Of a stretch of DNA of 64,000 nucleotides, positions 19,193 through 29,984 are shown in pieces. The notes beneath the pieces are model-generated. The model saw nothing but the letters and a program-made list of their open reading frames with translations. It was not told where the DNA came from and did not search any database. The translations under genes and the position numbers were made by a program. Numbering within the stretch: position 1 is the first letter of the stretch; each line of letters opens with the position of its first letter. The DNA is from Phytoseiulus persimilis (Eukaryota; Arthropoda; Arachnida; Mesostigmata; Phytoseiidae). The stretch is taken from the NCBI GenBank assembly GCA_037576195.1, contig CM075101.1, positions 32,674,001 to 32,738,000 of the forward strand, in the 5' to 3' direction.

Positions 19193-19612
19193 GCCGTCGA
19201 GAAATCCATGAGAGCCGGAGTTCTTGAACTCTAAACTGTCTAAAAAACTAGAAACGCAATTGGCGGAAGCACGGGAATCCTGCCAGAATTCGCGGATCGC
19301 ATAGCAGGTGCGACGAACCTCCGGCCCTAGTGATGATTTTTCTTCCCTCAACAGTTCGTTACTAAAGAAGTCTGCCATGCCCTTGAAACCACCTCGATCC
19401 GAATTGTCCATGATTTTGCGCAATAGTGGATTCAGAACGACTCCAGAGCGAAAGCGATGGCCCACATCGTAGAAATTCAGGAATGCTCCGTGATTCGTAC
19501 CCGTAGCCCTAACCGCAAAATGAACTTGATCCGTCTTCCGAACGAATAAACGCTCCAGAGATCTGAGGGGCGCCAGATCGCAGTTGAAGTTTGTCCATAT
19601 CCGTATCTGCAT
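19178..19612 (-). CDS. Unrecognised 144-codon open frame
   Basis: The minus-strand frame starts MQIRIWTNFNCDLAPL and contains KTDQVHFAVRATGTNHGAF. I recognise no family, and no splice sites or neighbouring exons are evident. The upstream frame at 19509-19857 has stops. It may be a fragment of a decayed gene or mobile element, or chance. It overlaps the end of the 319-bp module by a few bases. Confidence 0.25.
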   Translation of the reverse strand: MQIRIWTNFNCDLAPLRSLERLFVRKTDQVHFAVRATGTNHGAFLNFYDVGHRFRSGVVLNPLLRKIMDNSDRGGFKGMADFFSNELLREEKSSLGPEVRRTCYAIREFWQDSRASANCVSSFLDSLEFKNSGSHGFLDGFGVH

Positions 19613-20540
19613 TGGAGATTCGGAATCTCGCCTCAGAGAAGTCAGGGGCGCACAGCTGAGCGGCGCAGAGGAGGTGAATTACCATAAATGTCCAAGACTG
19701 CAATAGAAACTCGCCTCAACTTAGGCACTGCAACATGCACCAGAGGGCTGAGGGCTTGCATGTCTACGTCTTGAGGGCGCAAAGCTAGAGACAAACGAAT
19801 TCGAAGCTCTGTCGATCTCCTCCACTTCGGCAGAAATTTAATCGGAATCGAGAACATAATCGCGACCCATGGAGCTGAGGAGCCTAGAATCGAACTTCAA
19901 CTTCGATCCATCGGAGAAACTTTGTGATGATATGAATGACTGTGAAACGTTGGTCCTTGCCAGGGATCATTATGGCTCAAGAGGAGCTGGGCGCATCTCA
20001 ACAGGAAGATCTCCTGCGATAGCTCACCAAATTTTCCCGCGGGCTCGGAGAGGGGGGAAGGCGCATTTTTGCCGGTTTGCCCCGGGCGCCGCTTGAGCTA
20101 GATACGCCACTGACCGGGAATCTGTCGCTCGAGCCTCACAGCCTACTTCAGCCTTCAGGTGAATCCGCCTCCGTTTCCAAGAATGCTCAACCCTGCACTC
20201 CTGAAAGTTGGAGAACGAAAAAGGGCAAACTGGATCGCTGTGGTAAATGCTCGTGAGATCCTTCCTCCGGAACGCACTAGAGTCTTGGATAGGGTCCCAA
20301 GGAGAGCTGTGGAACTATTCTGCGATGATCGCGCGCTGTCTAGTCAAGTTTCGGTGGAACTACTGGAGTCCCCAAGGTTCGATGGCATTCGTCAGCCCCC
20401 TAAAAGGAAGCGCAGAAGATTGGCTCTCGCGGCAGGTGAAGACATTTCGCAGGGGCTTCCGCGGGACCCCTTCAACGAGCGAGACAGATGAGACAGATTG
20501 TGTACGGGAAGGCGACTCAATCTCAGGCTCTTCAGGAAGT
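19613..20540. other. No recognised gene
   Basis: Several overlapping short frames occur on the plus strand (19869-20096, 20159-20491, 20247-20558), none with a recognised domain. It may be unique spacer between duplicated blocks. Confidence 0.3.
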
Positions 20541-20559
20541 ATTCAATCACGACCATAAC

Positions 20560-20720
20560 AGGTGTCTTCAACTTATTTTATCGCTGCAGCAGTATCCAAC
20601 TCGCCGACGAAAATCTACCTCGAACCTCCTATCAGGCCGCTGGTGTGTTTCTGAACAGTTATCTCATTGGAACTCATTTTTCTCGATCTCACCCCGCAGT
20701 CGGCTCCTAGGGTGGGTACA
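20560..20720 (+). repeat. Fragment of kinase 5' flank
   Basis: The stretch including CTGGTGTGTTTCTGAACAGT and the following CTCATTG resembles the A flank at about 1917-2060 in the same orientation, with heavy divergence. It is an older piece of the duplicated block. Confidence 0.5.
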
Positions 20721-20890
20721 GCCCGTTTCCCTGAGCTAGTTCCCTCGACCAGAGACCCTCTCCTGATTACGTGACCCACGTAGTGAAAGGGGCTTCTATG
20801 TACAGCGCGGAGTCGAGACGAATTACGCTGAGAAAACGGGAAACAATGCGAAGTCGGCCGACCATAGGCGCTAACGCTTGGCTCCAGGAA

Positions 20891-22595
20891 TGACGGTGCT
20901 GGAGTTCAACGGGTAATATTTGGCAGTATCCCTCAGTTTCGTTGTCACTCGCTGGCTGAGCTGCTTCGCGATATTCGTCGCGATGTCACCGGTTCTTCTA
21001 GTTATGGTTCTTCTGGAAAGCTCAAATCGGTGAACTTTGCAGTAGATTCAGGGCACACGTGGTTCGCTGCGTTTATGAGACACTTTTTGATGAAATCGCC
21101 TCCGGTGAGAGAGCGGCCAGCGGATCCAACTTCTTGAGCACTTGAATAGCTCGCTTCGATGATTCATCAGGAGCGATTTGTGACGAGCAGTCTTCAGTGC
21201 CTCAATTCTGTCGAATCATTCCTACACCTCACCCTGGTTTGCGCTTCCGTAGTGCCTTTGGAGATTATACTCCTTGGACACAGGAAGCCTCTGTCCTTTC
21301 AGGCTGGAGCCTCCCGATTCTCGTCACCGATAGTTCGACGCCATCATCAACACAACTATTGAAGACGAGCGACAAACAGTCGACAAGTGAATCGAGTGTT
21401 CACTTTTCGTTCGTCACATCGACGTGTTGTGATATTTGTGGGGCTCTAATCTCTCATTCTCGCCGAGGAAACAATTCATGAGTTTGAAACCTCACCTTTG
21501 CCGGATGTCACTTTTTTCAGACATGTCACAAGGCCCCCGAATAGTTCGAGCTCGCTGAGATACGTTCTCTGTTGCGGCCGGTAAATTTGAACGATCGCCA
21601 CCAGGCTCGCGGGACATGCGACTATATTCCTCTACGCAAAATCCATCAGATTGCACAGGAGGAATTCCCAAACATGACTCCCTCCCCTTGAAGCCCGCTT
21701 TCTCGGATTCCGCGCTCTGCATAGAGACCTATGTCCTATTGTCCTCCTATGTACGAGACCTCATCCAATCGAAGGGTCTCGGAATCAGGATTGGGTAGTG
21801 CTCGGGGAAACGGGTCCGGGTAAACTGTTTCGGTGGAACGGGTTCGAGAAAACGGGCGGACCCCTGGGTAAGGTCGTATTCCCGGAGTAGGGGAAGGATT
21901 TCTGCCTCCATCCATCACCGCTGCTGATCTGCTCGATGAGAATTGCCGAATTCCTGGCGGACTAATGATCTTCCTCTCAAACCTCTGTGGTTTGCTTGCG
22001 CCTGTTGAACAGCCAAATGCATTGGAATCCAAGCCATATCTCGCATGCCTGCGGTTTCGGTTTCACAATTGAAACATGCCAGTTTTCTCGAACAAAGAGA
22101 CCAAACGGATTCCGATCCGCTTCCAGCTCAAGATCTCGGGACATTCTTGACACTTGGCGACGATACCCAGTGCCACTCTTCGGCTGAGCCTCACGAAGAT
22201 GAGATCGTCCAGGAAAACGCAGCGAATCAGGGCTGTGGGGTTCTGGTTCAGGAAACGGAGAGGAGTTCCAAGAGGCGGAAAAGCCTGTAGCTGTGCACAA
22301 AGCTCAGCGAAGTATAGTACTACTTCAAAGGTTTGTCATGCGAGATTCCGAGGACGACAGTCTACGAACGTTTTCATAATGTGTCGAATTTGTTTAGAAT
22401 CTTGCCGACGAAAAGAAGACGGACTTCAATAGACGTCTTTGATCTCGGCAATGGTATCTTGAACACTGAGGTTTTCCTCGTCAAGCTCGGTGATCGCTCT
22501 TGAAAGACGGAAGTACTATTCTTCGGTAAAAGAAACGTCGGTCTGGAATGACTGGTCCGCCAGAAGTTCCGGAAGCGGAGTGGTGCCGAATTCTC
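20891..22595 (+). repeat. Inverted repeat, left arm (5' flank without kinase)
   Basis: Reverse-complement partner of 26256-27966. It carries the outer kinase 5' flank in plus orientation, but at about 22595 it switches directly to the 3' flank of copy C, so no kinase follows it. The arm includes a hAT-like stretch at about 21385-21600. Divergence from the right arm looks like several percent, with small indels. Confidence 0.75.
21385..21600 (+). repeat. hAT-related fragment inside flank
   Basis: The order of motifs (GAGTGTTCAC, GTTGTGATAT, TTTGAAACCTCA, AGACATGTCAC, GAGCTCGCTGAGATACGTT, GCGGCC) matches the interior of the MITE at 45505-45700. So an old member of that family is part of the duplicated flank; the right-arm copy is near 27250-27440. 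Confidence 0.55.
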
Positions 22596-23670
22596 GACGA
22601 CGACGACTGAAGAAAAAAAGTGTGTAAATTCTGATTGTGTGCACCGATGTTTTCTCATCACGGAGACCGATTGATACTGCTCACTCTCAGGAAGAGCTTC
22701 GAAGTTGAAGCTTTCTGGGTGAAGAACGTCAATAGCGACACGCAACCAGAAACCTCCATTCACGGGATTTTAGGATCATTTACGTTGGAAAAAATTATTA
22801 TCGAGAAATAAACGAAAATATGATACGAGAGGATTCACATTGGGTCCAAATTTCGAGCTTCCGAAATAATGGCCGTCAGTGATGCTGTGAATGGTGTGAT
22901 GGTTACAAACGATTAGGGAGAGCAACGAGCCTAGTCGTGCGCCATGAAGACCTTCTGAGGAGGAGTGGACCGGTCAAGGGGGAGCCGTCGACTCTGAAGA
23001 GTTTGCTCGATAGAAAAGAGGATCTCTCAAACTCGCAGGCTTGGTTCAAAGAAAGGGAGATCGGGCAGGAGGGGAGGGACTGCTAGATTGGAGCTTCCAG
23101 GAGTGCTCGTAGGAGAAGCTGTAGATAAAGCCTTCCGCATGATCCCGCTCTTTCCACAAGAGATTACAGTTTTGGAACACGGCTCGATTAAAAAACAAAA
23201 CAGAACCTCCCTCTGCCTATCCCTTTACCTTGGTCAACAACTCTGAGTGAATGCTCCTTATTCGGACTCCCTTAATCTTTTTTCTACCCGCTCTGACCCT
23301 AAAACTTCATGCTAACCGTCGGAGTTAGTCCCCCGCTACTGCCCTGGCTATCTTGATCAACCCAGGATTATCTCATACTGATATACGTGCCCCAGCCATC
23401 TACTAGGGAAAACGAACTCAGAAACGAGTCATTCCGATTCGGCATCCGATGTGAAGGAAATAACTTGTCGAAGGCTCGACAACCCGCCACCGACTTCCCT
23501 CTTTGACGCGAGATCATCTCTAACTCCAGGCACGGAAAATGAGCCAGCTCAACCGCGCTGCCTTCATTCTACGTTATGTAGCGAATGAGGATCAGGAATT
23601 TCACGATGGAAAATTTTATTCTCGGGAAATAAATGAAAATATCGTACAGGAGAATCATATTCGGTCAATT
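22596..23670 (-). repeat. Duplicated 3' flank of AKT-like copy C
   Basis: Inverted copy of 4502-5580, including the poly(A) signal on the minus strand at 23615-23620. It joins the left inverted-repeat arm at about 22595. Confidence 0.75.
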
Positions 23671-25626
23671 CTATGAGTTTCCGTAATAAGAGAACTGCCG
23701 AAAATACGACTGTTCAACCTCTGTAGACCCCGACGAGAAAGCTCCTCTCTTTCGAGTATTCGTGGGTGTGAGCTGAACGCTTTCCGATGTGAACTGGCTG
23801 TCGAAGTGACTCGTGTCGGTACCAGATGTGACTCCTGGCATGAAGGGCGGTGTCAATCTTTTAGCAAGGAGCTTTTTCCATGAAATTGTGCGGAAAAAGG
23901 CGTGCTCCTTGATATCATTGACACCACGCTTGCCTCCGCCGAGACGCTCCCCTGGGTTTTTCGTGAGGAGACCCTGCAGGAGCGCTTTGGCGTCGGAACT
24001 CAATTCGAAAGTGAATTTCACTTCTGCGCCAATGATTGATTCGCACATGGAGTTGCGATCGCAGAAGGGCAATCGTCCTGACATCATCTGGTACATCGTC
24101 ACTCCCAAGCTCCACCAGTCCACAGCGTGACCGTATCCGTTCCTGCTCCAAATTTCCGGGGCCATGTACGGGGGCGAACCGCAGAACGTTCTCGTCGTCG
24201 TGCCTGAGGGAGAGTTCAGATTTTAGAGTCGAAGACCTAACAAAGACAAAAAGTAGGCTTTCAGCGGAGCTGTTGAAGTTCATGAGATGCATAGGGGACT
24301 CACCAAGTTCCATTCCGGATTTGCAGAGGCCAAAATCGGTGATTTTTATGTGGCCCTCCCTGTCGAGGAGCAGATTTTCTAACTTCAGATCGCGGTGAAT
24401 GACACCTCGGTTGTGGAGATACCCGAGGGCCAGCGCGATCTCGGCGGCGTAGAAGCGGGTCATTTCCTCGCTGAAAGTCCGTGTCTGCAAAACAAAAGCG
24501 GCACAGTCATAATAGAGTTTTCCCTTATGGAACCGCCGAATGGATGAAGCTCGAACGAAGATTGACTTGTAATGGAAGAACGCGCACCCTCGATAGATGA
24601 AAGAATAGATCGCCTCCGTTGACGAACTCCATCACGAAGCAAAGCCGATCCACAGTCTGGAAGGAGTATTTTAGACCAACCAGGAAAGGATGATTTGTGC
24701 TGCGTAGTACGAGAGTTTCAGTCAGTGCTTGCGCAGCGTCATCCTTCGAGATCGTCCTTGAATCTTTCTGAAAAGTAGACAGAGAAAAACTGGAATCGGT
24801 CCGCTGTGAGCAAGTCAATGGCTCGAGTTTACTCTCAGATGGGAATAGTAATCTGAAGCCCTGAACATATGTTCACTAACCTGTTTCTTGACTATCTTGA
24901 TAGCACAGAGTTGATTTGATGATATTTCTCTGCTCAGAACAACTTTTCCGAACGATCCTCTGCCCAACACTTTCATGAGCTCAAAGTCCTCAAGTGTGAG
25001 TTTCACAGAGTGGTCCCTCCGCGGAGCATCGCGAAGACTGATTCGCTGAGGTTTTGAGATAGGTTGGGTCACCGGTGAAACCTTTTGTTGTTCCCGTTCC
25101 ACGCGCTGGATAGCTGTTATCTGTGGGATTGAGGATGGTCAATCTTAGGAAACCTTGAGTATGTTATCTTCTCACAAGATCGGGGTCTTTCCCGTCACAT
25201 GAACCAAACCCCGATTGCTCTACTCACCCATGATGCGCGCTCTCTATTCGAGCGTGCTGCAAATACTCTCTCGATTTCTTGCGTCCGTCGCAAGCCGCGC
25301 AAGATAAAGGAGAAAGCTCGTGGTCTCTCCTGACACAACACTTGACATCCCTCGACAGTGAAGTTGTTCGAGGGCTTTGGATAAAGTCCAGGTTCGGGGC
25401 GGATCTTGAAGCCCAGCAAGGACCCATCATTACGGAGTACGAAGTACCTCCTCCTCCAGGTTCGTATGTGCTCGCCGCGTTTGAAAAGCCATCCTTCTTT
25501 CACGATTTTCGGCTCCGGAACGCCTTCCTGCACAGGCCGATCGTTCTTCGGGGGTTCCTTCCTTAGTTTGTGTAGCTTGAGTCCACAAACAGAGATGGCG
25601 GATGAGAGATAGCGACTGAGTTCCAT
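23671..25626 (-). CDS. AKT/RAC-like Ser/Thr kinase, copy C
   Basis: Exons are 25626-25228, 25120-24881, 24767-24588, 24484-24304 and 24203-23671, with all splice sites conserved and a 510-residue product. The PH domain and all kinase motifs are intact. It has private changes VNDIKEH for VKDIKEH and AKRL for AKKL near the C terminus. With B it shares N after SS in exon 2, D after SK in exon 3 and S in SSGSTEVE, so B and C form a pair relative to A. It lies in the loop of the 1.7-kb inverted repeat. Confidence 0.88.
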
Positions 25627-27966
25627 CGTAGTGTCGAAAGCACACCGTTCAACTCAAGTGACAAGAGTTCGATTCGAGAAGGCTAGTTCAGGTATATCAC
25701 TACTGCCAGATGGACCGGAGTTTAGTGCGTGATCCACAAGCTCGCTAGCTTTTCAAGTTCAGTGGTCTTCTCGAAGCCCCGCCCAGTGGACCTCTCTGTC
25801 TCTTCCGTCTCTCATGAGATAGCGGTGCCTGTTTCGTGGGTTCAGCATGCCCTCCGAAACCGCAAGCATAGGGGCGAGAAAGGGGTTCGGATTCCGAGAA
25901 TTTATTTGGCTGTTCAACAGACCTTCAGTACGCCAGGAATTTGGGAATGCTCATCAATCCGATCAACAGCGGTGATCGATGGAGGCAGAAATCCTTTCCT
26001 TGGTCCGGGAAAACGACCGTGATTCGACCTCAGATATCTTCTCCGCGCCAGGTTTGTATACCAAGGAATCCGGAGCAGACACTGAAAATGCGTCCGATCC
26101 TGGAAGATTGCAACATACCCGAGAAGCCGACTAGCGGGAGCGACGTGAGGTTCGGAGTCGATCGGGAACTGTGAGGTAACTCTCCAGAAACACACCAACG
26201 GCGTGATCAGAGGCTCGAGTTCGGCTCGAGCTTTCCGTCGGCGAGTTAGATTCTCGTGGAGAATTTGGCACCGCTCCGTTTCCGGAACTTTTCGGGGACC
26301 AGTCATTCCGGACCGACCTTTCTCATACCGAAGAATAGCACTTCCGTCTCTCAAGAGCGATCACCGAGCTTGACGAGGAAAACCTTAGTGTTCAAGATAC
26401 CATTGCCGTGATCGAAGACGTCTATTGAAGTCCATTTTCTTTTCGTCGTCGAGATTCTACGTACGAAATCGACACATTATGAAAACGTTCGTAGACTGTC
26501 CTCCTCGGAATCTTGCATGACAAACCGTTGAAGTAGTACTATACTTCGCTGAGCTTCGTGCAAAGCTACAGGCTTTTGCGCCTCTCGGAACTTCTCTCCG
26601 TTTTCTGAACCAGAATCACACAGCCTTGATTCGCTGCGTTTTCCTGGACGATCTCATCTTCGTGAGGCTCAGCCGGAGAGTGGCACTGGGCATCGTCGCC
26701 AAGTGTCAAGAATGTCCCGAGATTTAGAGCTGGAAGCAGATCGGAATCCGTTTGGTCTCTTTGTTCGAGGAAACTGGCATGGTTTCAATTGTGAAACCGA
26801 AACCGCAGGTAGGCGAGATATGGCTTGGGTTCCAATGCATTTGGCTGTTCGACAGGCGCAAGCAAACCACAGAAGTTCGAGAGAAAGATCATTAGTCCGC
26901 CAGGAATTCGGCAATTATCATCGATCCGATCAGCAGCGGTGATGGATGGAGGCAGAATTCCTTCCCCTAGTCCGGGAATACGACCTCACCCAGGGGTCCG
27001 CCCGTTTTCTCGAACCCGTTCCACCGAAACAGTTTACCCGAACCCGTTTCCCCGAGCACTACCCAATCCTGATTCCGAGACCCTTCGATTGGATGAGGTC
27101 TCGTACATAGGAGGACAATAGAACATAGGTCTCTATGCAGAGCGCGGAACCCGAGAAAGCGGGCTTCAAGGGGAGGGAGTCATGTTTGGGAATTCCTCCT
27201 GTGCAATCTGATGGATTTTGCGTAGAGGAATATAGTCACATGTGCCGCGAGCCTGGTGGCGATCGTTCAAATTTACCGGCCGCAACAGAGAACGTATCTC
27301 AGCGAGCTCGAACTATTCGTAGGCCTTGTGACATGTCTGAAAAAAGTGACATCCGGCAAAGGTAAAAACACGTCGATGTGACGAACGAGAAGTGAACACT
27401 CGATTCACTCGTCGACTGTTCGTCGTTCGTCTTCAATAGTTGTGTTGACGATGGCGTCGAACAATCGGTGACGAGAATCAGGAGGTTCCAGCCTGAAAGG
27501 TCAGAGAGGTTTTCCTTCGTAGTTTCGAGAAAAACCAACGTGCTCGTGAGGAAACCCTGTCTGTGCCAAAGGAATACAATCTCCAAAGGCACTACGGAAG
27601 CGCCCACCAGGGTGAGGAGTCCCTCTCAGGGTAGAAAAGATTCGACAGAATTGAGGCACTGAAGACTGCTCGTCACAAATCGCTTCTGATGAATCATCGA
27701 AGCGAGCTATTCAAGTGTCCGAGAAGTTGGATCCGCTGGCCGCCCTCTCACCGGGGGCGATTTCATCAAAAAGTGTCTCATAAACGCAGCGAACCAAGTG
27801 TGCCCTGAATCTACCGAAAAGTTTACCGACTTGAGCTTTCCAGAAGAACCATAACAAGAAGAACCGGTGACATCGCGACCAATATCACGGAGCAGCTCAG
27901 CCACCGAGTGACATCGAAGCTGAGGGATACTGCCGAATATTACCCGTTAAATTCCAGCACCGTCAA
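25627..27966 (-). repeat. 5' flank of copy C; outer part is the right inverted-repeat arm
   Basis: The inner part (25627-26255) matches only the kinase-proximal flanks of A and B. The outer part (26256-27966) is the inverted partner of 20891-22595. The hAT-related piece lies near 27250-27440. The outer end coincides with the downstream edge of a Helitron-like fragment, which is partly included in both arms. Confidence 0.75.
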
Positions 27967-28372
27967 GGTCGAGAACGCAGTTGGCTTGCCGAGTTGACGG
28001 ATCATGGCGGAAAGATCTTTCTTCCGAGAAGACCAGTATTGAACAGAGTTTGGAATGGTTCTCAAAAATGCTTGATTGGTGTCGATGAGCCGGTCCACGA
28101 AGTCGCGACCTTCAATCATGTCGAGAGTTATATTTTCCGTTGAGCGTAGGGATCTATACATGTTTTGTATCATGTCTTGGACCCTAATTCGAATATTCTT
28201 CATAGCCCCGTAGAGGTGTCACTCCGCCGCGATCACTCCTCCGAATCTCCGACACACTCATAGTGTACGCAGCTGAACGCACATTTTCTCTGGCGTACGA
28301 TACTATTTCACGAGGGACTCCGAAAGATATGGATGGGAATGAGAGCTCCACCACGCTTTGGGTTGGTTTCAC
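27940..28372 (-). pseudogene. Helitron-like N-terminal domain remnant
   Basis: The minus strand reads SVQYWSSRKKDLSAMIRQLG followed by PTAFSTLT. This is the signature of the Helitron_like_N domain found before the Rep and helicase regions. The frame breaks soon afterwards, and the upstream frame (28372-28184) may be the preceding region. No Rep two-histidine motif or helicase is seen, so it is a fragment. Confidence 0.6.
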
Positions 28373-28924
28373 CTTGCTGAGAATCTTCGAGATTTCTTCG
28401 GCGCAGGTGGTGATTCCTGTGGGGTTGGGTATCGTCGTGCGTTCTGTGCTTATCCGTGTTATAGGTGCTGCCTCGAGTAAGTCGATGACAAGACGGGTTA
28501 GGTGCGGCGGCAGGAGTTTAGTTGGTACTGCTGCTCCGTTGCTGTCGATGATGTTTTGTGGCCCGCATGGCCTCCTTGCCCCCCCCCCCTGGGTATTCCA
28601 CTGCCTCCTCTGATCTCACGCCTTGCTGTGCTGCTCGGTGGGCTAGCTCGGCTTTGATTTTGTCGGGTTCGGATTTAGATGCGCGGGCTCTTCTCCATCG
28701 TTTGTTTTCGATTTTCCGGGTCTCCGGATTCTATGTCGCCGCAGAAGCTGAAGGACCAGGAGTTCGCAAGTTCGGAGATGCGTTTAGAGTATACCATTGG
28801 TCGGTCTCTGAGTTTTATTGTGCGACTGGTACGTTGCATGCTGTCGTGAATAGATTTACGGAGTTGATCGTGCGTGGTTTCTGCTTGCTCGCGTTTTTGT
28901 TGGAGCTCTTTGCAGATCATTAAG

Positions 28925-29340
28925 CTTGCTCTTTTAGCATAGTGTATCCAACTTCGGTGGTGAAGTCCTCCAAGAGTTTGCCTCTGTGGTTGTTGACGCC
29001 GTCAAGTTGCTGGAGGTGCGCGTTTGCATCTCCGCCGAGAAGCACACAGTCGATGTCCGTTCATCTCTGCTCAATAGAGTCTTTCAGTGAGTCGAAAAAT
29101 TTCTTTCCATGACCTCTGCCTTGGTGGGCTATTTGGAATTAGATAATTATCCATCTATTAGATCCCACTTGTGTTGCTTGTGCCACCCAGTCGTCTCCTT
29201 CTACGACCCATCGTTGACATAGGTTGTTGGATGTCAGGATACCGCCCCCTCCCATGTGAGACGCTTCGGTGGCTGCCTTTGCGGGTGCTGCAGCTGTACT
29301 GGTACCCCTGTATGGGTGGGCACGGTTCATCGTTCATTGG
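28925..29340 (-). pseudogene. Non-LTR retrotransposon endonuclease remnant
   Basis: Minus-strand pieces give GGGGILTSNNLCQRW, then LGGDANAHLQQLDG (29003-29043) and a following KLLEDFTTEVGY. This order resembles the C-terminal half of an APE-type endonuclease, where GDFNAH is the usual motif. Stops and frame breaks show it is dead. The region 28400-28920 may be its decayed downstream part but has no firm motif. Confidence 0.5.
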
Positions 29341-29920
29341 GCGTCTTTCGGATAGAAGCATTGTGTTGGTGTTTCTGTCTGTTAAGACGTCTCTCTAGTG
29401 AATCATTTCGGAGACCAAAGTCCCACATGGCAGAAGAACAGGGCTCGTATTCACATCAGCAGAGATACTCCGACGTGGTTCTGTACTGGAGAAGTTCGGC
29501 ATCTCGAACGGCCGGGGTGCCTTCTAGACCTTGGTCCCACGAATAATCCGTAAGCCTGTGAATTTATCACGATGAACTCTCGGCGGAGTCAAGGCGTTTC
29601 TCTCCTAGAATCACGCATGCCGAGAGCTCCCCCTCAAAGATGAGAAATCGTGATAACTTCGAGGTTTCGCCGGCAAAATATACGGAAAGGGAAGCACGAC
29701 TCCAGTGAGTTTCTACTTCTACATCAGCTTCATTCGCACGCAGAAGTATCTGGTTGAATCAATATGCTCATCGTTCCACTTCCCTTGCCTTCTGGCATAG
29801 CAGGATGCACGTAGGTTTTTGCAAAAGCCCGCATTTCAGGACAGCCCACCCGGAGTCGCCCGAAACTGCTGCGTCAGGACCGCGGGCTGAAACCGGCGCG
29901 CTGAACTGCGAAAGCCCGCG
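29341..29920. other. No recognised gene
   Basis: This is unique sequence leading to the tandem duplication. A plus frame from 29754 is open into the minisatellite, but its N-terminal part has no recognisable domain or signal peptide. Confidence 0.3.
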
Positions 29921-29929
29921 GATCCTTAC

Positions 29930-29967
29930 TATATATAATCGGCTTAGTCTGTCAGTTTGTCAGTTTG
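29930..29967 (+). promoter_or_regulatory. TATA box plus initiator-like motifs at array entrance
   Basis: TATATATAA (29930-29938) is followed by two TCAGTTTG motifs, whose A residues lie 24 and 32 bases from the box start. The second spacing fits an arthropod TATA-initiator core promoter. It would drive transcription into the minisatellite. No start codon with a long frame follows the predicted start. Confidence 0.35.
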
Positions 29968-29984
29968 TCCGCACTTTTTCTGAA

